A program made the position numbers and the translations under genes. This document shows positions 29,255 to 36,409 of a stretch of 64,000 nt of DNA, one piece after another; positions within the stretch are counted from its first letter, which is position 1; every line of letters begins with the position of its first letter. A model generated the notes under the pieces. The model searched no databases. It worked only from the letters and a program-made list of their open reading frames with translations, and was not told the DNA's origin. Source of the DNA: Cutibacterium modestum. GTDB taxonomy: Bacteria > Actinomycetota > Actinomycetes > Propionibacteriales > Propionibacteriaceae. The stretch is from NCBI RefSeq assembly GCF_008326345.1, contig NZ_BJEN01000001.1, positions 682,001-746,000 on the forward strand, read 5' to 3'.

Positions 29255-29968
29255 CTAAGCCGATGGAACTACTTGCCGCCGTGACGGCTGTGGCACTATT
29301 CGTCCGAGCCCCAGGACAAGGGCTCGGGCGGACTGTTCAGCTGCGTCGGCATCATTCATCGTGATGGCGTCAAGGATATCGCGATGTTGCACGAGGTGAG
29401 CCCCATCTTCAGTTGTGAGGCTGCGGTTGCCGTACTGTTCGGCGAGGTAACTGAGCAGCATCGGAATATGGGCGACGTACAGCGGATTGCGCGTAGCGGC
29501 CAAAAGACTCCGGTGAAAAGCGTGGTCGTGATGAGCGAAGCCCGTCGAGTCATCGTTTCGGATCGCCTCGGTCATACCGGAGACAGCGTCCTGCAATTCC
29601 TTGAGATCTGCGCCATCGGCACGTTCAGCTGCAAGTCGGGCGGCCGTAGGCTCCAGGGCTATCCGCAGTTCATTCGTCCAGCTCATTTCTTGTTCACGCT
29701 TGTTGCCAGACATGTGCCAGTGCACCACCTTGGGTGACAGCACATCCCACTGATTGGACGGTAAGACCGTCACGCCGACGTGACGTCGAGAGCGCACCAG
29801 GTTTAAAGATTCGAGGATTTTGACTGCTTCACGGCAGACGGAACGGGACGCCGCCGATTCTTGCTCGATATCTTCTAGCCGCAGCACGTCACCGGCTTGA
29901 AGGTCACCGTCAACAATGCGAGCGCCCAGACGACTGGCCACCGATGAAGCGAGGAATTCCTGAGGCAT
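29255..29968 (-). CDS. GntR-family regulator, FadR/FCD subfamily (copy 1)
   Basis: DNA-binding regulator of 237 residues. The N-terminal winged helix-turn-helix contains ASSVASRLGARIVDGDLQAG and ASRSVCREAVKILESLNLV. The FCD ligand domain follows, with the metal-site type pattern of His and Asp residues (FAHHDHAFHRSLLAAT, VQHRDILDAI). The chosen ATG is the first that aligns with the start of copy 2 (31005-31706); an upstream open frame to 30106 reads through a region with no domain. Its ligand is unknown, but the neighbouring gluconate genes make a sugar acid likely. Confidence 0.85.
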   Translation of the reverse strand: MPQEFLASSVASRLGARIVDGDLQAGDVLRLEDIEQESAASRSVCREAVKILESLNLVRSRRHVGVTVLPSNQWDVLSPKVVHWHMSGNKREQEMSWTNELRIALEPTAARLAAERADGADLKELQDAVSGMTEAIRNDDSTGFAHHDHAFHRSLLAATRNPLYVAHIPMLLSYLAEQYGNRSLTTEDGAHLVQHRDILDAITMNDADAAEQSARALVLGLGRIVPQPSRRQVVPSA

Positions 29969-30056
29969 GACAGGAACGATAACGCATATCACCGGATAAG
30001 ACCCGATGCCCTTAGGGAATGCTCGCTGAAGTGGCTCTTCATAAACGCGAATGTAG

Positions 30057-30070
30057 TTAGGGCACCCTAA
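30057..30070. promoter_or_regulatory. Palindrome TTAGGG-N2-CCCTAA upstream of GntR copy 1
   Basis: A perfect 6+2+6 dyad about 90 bp before the GntR start, in an otherwise featureless leader. A related CCCTTAGGG lies at 30009-30017. It could be an operator for the adjacent regulator. The spacing does not fit the DtxR iron box. Confidence 0.35.
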
Positions 30071-30136
30071 AATGACTTGTCCGATTGAGGACGTAGGGGT
30101 CAGCAACGACTCCAGCCCAACCGTGCGGTACTGGCG

Positions 30137-30890
30137 TGCTGGGTCATCGACCTGACGGCTGTCCGCGATGCCATCACCCTGGCCAGGTCACTCGACATGG
30201 TTTACAGCTGCTCTGAAAACGCATTCACAACGTGGTTCGCGGAACGTCCCGCCCCACGGCGCAACGCGGTCAAGGTTATCGCAATGGACGATTCGCCGGG
30301 TGTAAAATGAGGGGCTCCCCAGACGGTCGCGGTGATGGACCCCTTCCATGTCATCCGCCTGATCGGAGACGTGATGAACCGGTATCGTCGACGTGTTCGT
30401 CAGGCCCTTTGCGGCCACCACGGATGGAAGGGCAACCTGCTCGACAACCCACGCCAGACCCTATACACCGGCGCTAACCTGCTGATTGACAAGCAGACCA
30501 GCCATCTGAGGGCACTGTTCGCCGACGGACACCCACGTCGAGGCCGAAGCGACATGAGGTAATTATCACCGCATAATCGCCGCCTACTATCACACCGACC
30601 GATGCCATGACCGAAACCGATGGTCGCCCTGATCACGCCCGTAACCCAAGACATACCCAAACACTCGCCGAGATCATCACGCTAGGCAGAACCCCGAAGA
30701 AACACGCCAACGACATCCTGGCTTACTCCAACCAACCCGGATACCAGCAACAGCCCTACTAAGGGCCATCAACAGGCATCTTGAGCATCCGCTCGATACA
30801 GCACGCAGGTCATTCGACCCACTACGCCGCCAAAACTCTCTTCAAGACCGGCGGACTCAAAAACCAACTACACCCTCAACTACGAGGGAC
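30137..30890 (+). pseudogene. Remnant of an ISL3-family transposase
   Basis: Translating the plus strand in successive frames recovers an ISL3-type transposase in order. The pieces are ARSLDMVYSCSENAFTTWFAERP and KVIAMDDSPGVK (stop), then VAVMDPFHVIRLIGDVMNRY and TLYTGANLLIDKQTSHL, then HVEAEAT-stop-GNYHRIIAAYY, then LAEIITLGRTPKKHANDILAY, and at the end TLFKTGGLKNQLHPQLRG. Several frameshifts and in-frame stops break it, and the first third is missing. No terminal inverted repeats were recognised. It separates the two GntR genes and marks an old insertion in the gluconate region. The rest of the 30.1-31.0 kb interval holds no gene. Confidence 0.85.
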
Positions 30891-31004
30891 CACTAAAGTG
30901 CATCATCATTACCGCGTAGCAGTACTTTTAGCAGCACTAATATCCTGTTCACAGGGCACAAAAGTATGGTTTGTTTCGCATTGACTCAACCCGCCTTACT
31001 CGTG

Positions 31005-31706
31005 TCATTTCGACGATGCAAGCATTGAGGAGCTCATAGCTTGATGAGCCTCAGTGACAATCCGCCTCATCGCTAAGGTAGCAGCTTCGACGTCATGGGC
31101 AGCTACAGCGTCGGCAATACTGCGATGGAATCCGATGGCCTCCTGTTTAGGCTCAAAAGGCATGAGGTGGGTACGCCCTTCTAGCACGGCAGCAACGATC
31201 TTGACATGGGATGCCACCAGCGGGTTGTGGGAAGCCTGGAGCAAGGCGGTGTGAAAGTTAATGTCCCAGCGCAGGTACTCGTCAAGGTCACGGTCAGTGG
31301 CAGCCGCGATCATCTCCGTCACCGCGAGAGCCATCGTGGTCGTCTCCTGCCGGGTTGCTCGCTGAGCGGCCAGTTCAGCGGCCAGTGGTTCGACAGCCGA
31401 TCTCAGCTCACTAATCCAGGCGATCACCTCGTCACGTCTAGGCCCGGACAAGAACCATCTAATGACTGCCGGGGAGCTGACGTCCCACTCCGATTCCTCG
31501 GTGACCACAATGCCGATTCGACGCCGCGCCCTGACGATATGAAAAGCTTCCAGAAGCTTGACAGCCTCCCTTGTGACCGACCGGGAGACACCAAATTCCG
31601 AGTCGAGTTCCTCAAGCCTCATGACAGTTCCAGGGGCGACAGCGCCACTCACGATTCGTGCCCCTAGAACGTTTGAGATTGTGGTGGCCATGGAGGCATC
31701 CAACAT
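31005..31706 (-). CDS. GntR-family regulator, FadR/FCD subfamily (copy 2)
   Basis: Regulator of about 234 residues, paralogous to the one at 29255-29968 with the same plan: TISNVLGARIVSGAVAPG and SRSVTREAVKLLEAFHIVRARRR in the winged helix, then an FCD domain (YLRWDINFHTALLQASHNPL, FHRSIADAV). It is divergent from gntK, 188 bp away, and is the natural candidate to control gntK-gntP. A CTGTACAA element at 31825-31832 in that gap is a possible half of its operator. The start is uncertain: ATG 31706 or 31691; an open frame continues to 31847. Confidence 0.85.
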   Translation of the reverse strand: MLDASMATTISNVLGARIVSGAVAPGTVMRLEELDSEFGVSRSVTREAVKLLEAFHIVRARRRIGIVVTEESEWDVSSPAVIRWFLSGPRRDEVIAWISELRSAVEPLAAELAAQRATRQETTTMALAVTEMIAAATDRDLDEYLRWDINFHTALLQASHNPLVASHVKIVAAVLEGRTHLMPFEPKQEAIGFHRSIADAVAAHDVEAATLAMRRIVTEAHQAMSSSMLASSK

Positions 31707-31894
31707 GTCCTTCAGCCTAGCGAGATCACCGTCTCGTTCGCTGTCACGAACCTTCTTGAAGACCTTCTTAACGAGGCATTCCGTCACGACAGCACCCCAA
31801 GATATGAGTTCAATCGCTAGATTCCTGTACAAATCTGATCCCAACACGTACGCTGAGCCGGGTTAGCGAGGATCACGACTGCTGGGAGACCACG

Positions 31895-32419
31895 ATGAGC
31901 GTCAACCACTCACCTCGCCACGTGCCACCTATCGTCATCATGGGGGTAGCCGGAGCTGGAAAGACGGACATTGGCTCTATGCTTGCCAACTGTCTCGGCG
32001 TGGATTTCATGGACAGCGACGACCTTCATCCTCAAGCCAATATCGACAAGATGGCATCCGGTCATCCCCTCAGCGACGAGGACCGACACCCTTGGCTAGC
32101 TAATATTGCCGCTTGGCTGGCCGAACGTGCTGATGGCGGAGCAGTCGTCGCATGTTCCGCTCTCAAGCATATCTATCGCGATCAGCTACGCCAGGCCTGT
32201 CCACGTCTGGTCTTCGTCCATCTCGCTGGCGACCGCAGGGTCGTCACGAAACGTATCGAGGCTCGCTCCGGCCATTTCATGCCAACCAGCCTCATCGACT
32301 CCCAATACGCCACCCTCGAACCGTTGACCACTGACGAGGTCGGCATCACTCTCAATTTCGACGCTTCTCGCGAGGAACTCACCACCAAGGCGGCTACCTG
32401 GTTGACCGACATCGACTGA
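31895..32419 (+). CDS. gntK: Gluconokinase
   Basis: Phosphorylates D-gluconate to 6-phosphogluconate for the pentose phosphate or Entner-Doudoroff route. The 174-residue product has a P-loop MGVAGAGKT (about 16-24), MDSDDLHPQANIDKMASGHP, SDEDRHPWLANIAAW and VACSALKHIYRDQLR, all typical of the GntK family. GGGAG precedes the ATG. It is followed after 29 bp by the gntP permease gene, which is frameshifted, so the kinase may now lack its own importer. Confidence 0.93.
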   Translation: MSVNHSPRHVPPIVIMGVAGAGKTDIGSMLANCLGVDFMDSDDLHPQANIDKMASGHPLSDEDRHPWLANIAAWLAERADGGAVVACSALKHIYRDQLRQACPRLVFVHLAGDRRVVTKRIEARSGHFMPTSLIDSQYATLEPLTTDEVGITLNFDASREELTTKAATWLTDID

Positions 32420-32448
32420 CGCCATGCCCCGGACTCAAGGAGGAGTCA

Positions 32449-33808
32449 ATGCACGTCATCTTCGAAACAACGGCCAGTACCGGCCAGTTGTCTGTGGCAG
32501 CCATCATCGGGTTCGCCACCATCGTCACCCTTATCACCAAGTTCAAACTCCATCCCTTCCTCTCCTTGACGATCGGTTCCTTGGTCGTCGGGGCGATCGC
32601 GGATTTATCCCTGTCGGAGATGGTGGCGGCCTACTCCAAGGGAGTCGGATCGACGGTCGCTTCCGTCGGCGTCCTCATCGCCCTGGGAGCGATTATCGGC
32701 AAGTTGTTGGCAGATTCCGGTGGCGCCGACGAGATCGTCGACACCTTGGTCTCCAAGGCTTCCCCCACCACCTTGCCATGGGCGATGGCCTTCATTGGTG
32801 CTGCTATTGGACTGCCAGTGTTTTTCGAGATCGGCCTCGTGCTGCTCGTCCCAGTCATCCTGCTGGTGACCCGCCGCTCCAAACTTCCTCTGATGAGGGT
32901 GGCCATCCCCGCCCTGGCTGGCCTATCGACGATGCATGCCCTCGTTCCACCGCATCCAGGCCCCCTTGCCGCTATCGCGCTCCTCAAGGCCGACCTTGGC
33001 GTCACCCTCGGGCTCGGTGTCCTCATTGCCATACCGACCGTCGTTGTTGCTGGTCCGCTGTTCTCGCGGCTGGCAGCCCGATGGGTGCCCGTTGATGCCC
33101 CTGACCTATTCCTTAATTCTGACGAGAATGGCCGTTCCGGCATCGCCTCTGGTCACCCGAAGTTCTCTGTCACCTTGCTGACCGTTCTGCTGCCTGTCGT
33201 CCTCATGATGGGCAAGGCTCTCGCCGATATCTTCGCCGCCAAAGGCATTGCTGTCCGCAGTGTCTTGGATTTCCTGGGCGAGCCTATGTTCGCCCTGCTG
33301 CTGGCGACCCTGCTGGCAACCTTCACGCTGGGTAAAGCTTCCGGCATGGACAGGAAGGCTGTGAGCGACAGTGTGGGTGCATCACTGCCCCCGATCGCCG
33401 GAATCCTGCTCATTGTCGCCGCCGGCGGTGGATTTAAACAGATCCTCGTCGACACTGGCATTGCCAACCGGCATTACTCAGTCCTCGATTTCCCCGCTGC
33501 TGATGGCCTGGCTCGTCGCTGTCGTGATCCGGTTGGCGACCGGCTCAGCGACGGTAGCAACCGTCACCGCGGCCGGCATTTTAGAGCCGACGACAACCAG
33601 CCTGCCGCCTGCCCACGCTGCATTGCTGGTGCTAGCGATCGGCTGTGGTTCGGTTTTCTTCTCGCACGTCAATGACGCCGGCTTCTGGCTCATCAAGGAG
33701 TATTTCGGTATCTCGGTGGGAGCAACCATTAAAAGTTGGTCCTTCATGGAGACAGTGCTGTCAGTCTGCGGACTGCTCCTGGTTCTACTGGTCTCCGCCA
33801 TTGTCTGA
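32449..33808 (+). pseudogene. gntP: Gluconate permease GntP, split by one frameshift
   Basis: GntP-type gluconate:H+ symporter, about 452 codons if repaired, many membrane helices. Frame 1 runs from the ATG at 32449 (AGGAGG upstream) to GGGFKQILVDTGIAN. The protein then continues in the next frame as ITQSSISPLLMAWLVAV to the true end at 33808 (VLLVLLVSAIV). Removing one C from the CC at 33468-33469 restores a single frame. Without repair, translation goes into an unrelated Arg/Asp-rich tail ending at 33675 and the last three helices are lost. Either a real inactivation or a base-calling error. Confidence 0.85.
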
Positions 33809-33844
33809 CCTCACGGAACTGGCCGCCACGTCGAACTTCGGACC

Positions 33845-34303
33845 TCACTGCTCCTGGTGCTCGCCTGAGCCGACCTGGGCCTGGTCGGCGATGGCGTCGA
33901 TCGTGGTCGAGCCGTGCCGGACCTCAACCTTGCGAGGCTTAGCAGTCTCAGCGACAGGAATCGTCAGAGTCAGCACACCGTCGGTGTACTCGGCGGTGAT
34001 GCGGTCGGTCGCCAGGCCGTGACCGAGGGTGAGCTGACGGGCGAAGGTTCCCATGGCTCGTTCGCGGGACAGCCACTGCACCTCCTCAGCCGCCTTGGTC
34101 GCACGTTCGGCGCGAATCGTCAATGTGCGATCGTCGACGTCGATATCGATGGATGCTGGATCAACTCCCGGAAGGTCCGCAGCGACAATGTAGTCGTCTC
34201 CGTCACGGTAGAGGTCCATGGGAACTGCCACAGTCGCCGGCGTCCTGGTGACGTCGGAGAGCAGCCGGTCCATTTCACGGAAGGGATCAAAAGTACGAGC
34301 CAT
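33845..34303 (-). CDS. Small heat-shock protein (Hsp20/alpha-crystallin)
   Basis: ATP-independent holdase of 152 residues. The alpha-crystallin domain spans about 26-125, with VPMDLYRDGDDYIVAADLPG, GTFARQLTLGHGLATDRITA and EYTDGVLTLTIPVAE; the last is the conserved GVLxxxxP signature. TAGGAG precedes the ATG. Three HspR-type sites upstream (34347-34421) predict heat-shock control by HspR. It is convergent with gntP. Confidence 0.95.
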   Translation of the reverse strand: MARTFDPFREMDRLLSDVTRTPATVAVPMDLYRDGDDYIVAADLPGVDPASIDIDVDDRTLTIRAERATKAAEEVQWLSRERAMGTFARQLTLGHGLATDRITAEYTDGVLTLTIPVAETAKPRKVEVRHGSTTIDAIADQAQVGSGEHQEQ

Positions 34304-34346
34304 GTCAACACTCCTACGGGTTCAGCAGATTCCTGCATCGACTCGA

Positions 34347-34421
34347 TCTGAGTCGGTATGACTCAAGTTTAACCATGAGCGCCCCCAACTCAACAATGGG
34401 ATTGAGTGCTGTTCGCTCAAG
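34347..34421 (-). promoter_or_regulatory. Three HAIR (HspR) sites on the hsp20 promoter
   Basis: HAIR consensus is CTTGAGT-N7-ACTCAAG. Three matches start exactly 27 bp apart: 34347-34367 (right arm perfect, left arm two changes), 34374-34394 (three changes) and 34401-34421 (one change per arm). A promoter fits inside: on the minus strand -35 TTGAGT (34393-34388) and -10 TAAACT (34371-34366), 16-bp spacer. Bound HspR would block it. Confidence 0.75.
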
Positions 34422-34423
34422 GC

Positions 34424-35152
34424 TCACATGTCTTGAACCCCGTTATGTCGCCGGTTGACGTATTTCCCATTCGTCAGGAATGGCACCGCGATATCGCAAA
34501 ACTCGTCACCCTTGGTGATATGGGTGCGGTGCCCGCCGTCAATGGTGACGATCCGGGCATCAGGCAGGGCATTTACCACCTCACGCAGCCGATCCTGACG
34601 TAGGTAGGAGCCTTTGCCACCTCCGATGACGAGAACCGGCATGATCATCCGAGACAGCCCGTCCCACCACTGGGGATTAGGTTTCAGTAACTCACGGCTG
34701 ACCTTCCACACCATTGTCGGGTCGAACCTCTTGCGCCCAGCAAGCGCCGCAACCTCCATGAGGATGGCGTCGGCGTATCTTCTCATCGGCGGTGCATCCC
34801 GACGCACTCGACGAAGCACGGGCATATCTTCTAATAGGACACGGTCGAAACGATCCGGCTGACGTTGCGCCACCATGGACGAGATCAGGGCACCAAGAGA
34901 ATGGCCTACCAAAGCGCACTTATCGACCTTCAAGGCATCCATCTGCTCGATAACATCCGCCGCAAACGCTTCAAGGGGATAGTCGGTCCCCACTCCCCGA
35001 CGGGTGTCAGCAGGGCCGTGCCCGAGCAATGAGAGTTGATGGACGACGACGCCTTCAACATTCAATGCCAGGACGAGCCCGCCCCAGGTGGTTGGCGAGC
35101 TGGTGATTCCATGGACGGCAACAACAGGAAGATCCGTGTTCACCTCTGGCAC
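34424..35152 (-). CDS. Alpha/beta-fold hydrolase
   Basis: Soluble hydrolase of about 242 residues. The oxyanion-hole stretch PVVAVHGITSSPTTWG is near the start, the nucleophile elbow GHSLG (Ser about 85) in CALVGHSLGALISSMVAQ, and the likely catalytic His in IDGGHRTHITKGDEF near the end. The start GTG (35152) has no good ribosome site; a GTG three codons later is an alternative. The closest specific function (esterase, lactonase or haloperoxidase-like) cannot be told. It ends three bases from the distal HAIR site and is divergent from the next gene. Confidence 0.8.
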   Translation of the reverse strand: MPEVNTDLPVVAVHGITSSPTTWGGLVLALNVEGVVVHQLSLLGHGPADTRRGVGTDYPLEAFAADVIEQMDALKVDKCALVGHSLGALISSMVAQRQPDRFDRVLLEDMPVLRRVRRDAPPMRRYADAILMEVAALAGRKRFDPTMVWKVSRELLKPNPQWWDGLSRMIMPVLVIGGGKGSYLRQDRLREVVNALPDARIVTIDGGHRTHITKGDEFCDIAVPFLTNGKYVNRRHNGVQDM

Positions 35153-35202
35153 GATACCGTCGTCGTTGATTCAATCGGATCATCGCAGGAGGCACAGACA
35201 CG

Positions 35203-36369
35203 ATGGGGACAGTCCATATCGTCGGAGACGAACTCGTCGCTCTGGCCGCTGCCCTACGACTAGCCCGGGCGGGGCATAACGTCACCATCATCTCCGCTTC
35301 CCCACGTTGGCGCGAGACCGCGGAGCGTCCTCTTTCCCCTGAACTTGGCGCTACCCTCGAGCTCCCCTCGGCATGGCGAGACCTTTTCGCCAAGTCAGGC
35401 CGGGCAATGGCAGCTGAGCTGGCAGACGTGGGACTCGATCTTGTCGCAGAGCCTGATCGTCAGATCAGCTCAGCTACGACGGCCATCTCCATGCCGACAG
35501 AAAGAGGTGCACAAATCCGCACGGTCCGGGACCGGTACGAAGACCGCACCGCCAACAGGTGGCGTGACGTCCTCGATCATGCCGACGACGTCTGGCAAGC
35601 CCGGCGCCGGTACGGGGTAGAGCATGCAGTCACCTCCCGACCCGAACCGCTCCCCGAGCCGATCCACGTCGATCTCCCCTCCCCGCTGGCCGAGCTCTCA
35701 GCTGACGAAACAAGGCTGGCCGTCACCCGGGTCTTCGGCTGCTGGAATCTCGTCGGCCCTAACGGTCCAACTGACCTGCAACCCCTGCTGACCCTGTTGG
35801 ATAAGCGGCTGACCCGACGCGGTGTCATCGTCAATCCCTCACCGAACGACTCCCCTGACGCAGTCATCGACACGACGGCACCGACCCCCCGACGCGCCTG
35901 GTGGCATCGCCCAGCTCGACCATGGAACTCTCCCACCGTCACCGTCAGCGCCTCAGCTGAGCTGCCCGTGCATCATGGCATGGTTCACCGACTAGATTGG
36001 AAACCCGACGGACTTATCGAAACGTGGACCTGGTGGGATGGCACACGGACCCACCGCATCTGTCACGACCACACTCACCCCATCCCGAATCCGGAACTGG
36101 GCACTGCATGGCCGGCGTGGCGGGACCGTCCTCCCATAGCCTGGCGCCAGGACGGACCAATCCCGGTACTAGCGGCCTCCCCCGCATCACACGGAGGCCC
36201 CGAACCCTGGGCTCGGCTACTCACCGGAGCACTTGCTGCGTATCTGACCCACGAGAGGCTCACCGGGGACGACATCCGCCCGAGCAATAAGACCATCGGT
36301 GCGGCCGGGCACCCCAGAAGAAGTCACGGTTCCGCTGACGGGGTGTCGACGCGTAGACTTGACCGTTAG
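35203..36369 (+). CDS. Oxidoreductase-like protein with a degenerate dinucleotide-binding motif
   Basis: Protein of 388 residues. The N terminus (VHIVGDELVALAAALRLARA followed by GHNVTI) has the beta-alpha-beta pattern of FAD/NAD-dependent amine-oxidase or phytoene-desaturase-like proteins, but the GxGxxG glycines are replaced (GDELVA). The rest has no motif I recognise beyond many Trp/Pro residues near the C terminus (about 275-330). It may be an enzyme that has lost cofactor binding, or a distant relative with another role. Start ATG 35203 follows AGGAGG at about 12 bases. Divergent from the hydrolase. Confidence 0.6.
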   Translation: MGTVHIVGDELVALAAALRLARAGHNVTIISASPRWRETAERPLSPELGATLELPSAWRDLFAKSGRAMAAELADVGLDLVAEPDRQISSATTAISMPTERGAQIRTVRDRYEDRTANRWRDVLDHADDVWQARRRYGVEHAVTSRPEPLPEPIHVDLPSPLAELSADETRLAVTRVFGCWNLVGPNGPTDLQPLLTLLDKRLTRRGVIVNPSPNDSPDAVIDTTAPTPRRAWWHRPARPWNSPTVTVSASAELPVHHGMVHRLDWKPDGLIETWTWWDGTRTHRICHDHTHPIPNPELGTAWPAWRDRPPIAWRQDGPIPVLAASPASHGGPEPWARLLTGALAAYLTHERLTGDDIRPSNKTIGAAGHPRRSHGSADGVSTRRLDR

Positions 36370-36409
36370 CCCCACGGCACCGCGCCTGGAGGCAAACATC
36401 TTGTGAAGG

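Noticed and set aside
30057-30070. DtxR/IdeR iron box.
   Set aside because: The iron box is a 19-mer with TTAGG and CCTAA nine bases apart; here they are four apart.
33371-33808. A separate 145-residue membrane protein after gntP.
   Set aside because: Its recognisable part continues GntP exactly after the frameshift; there is no start codon with a ribosome site.
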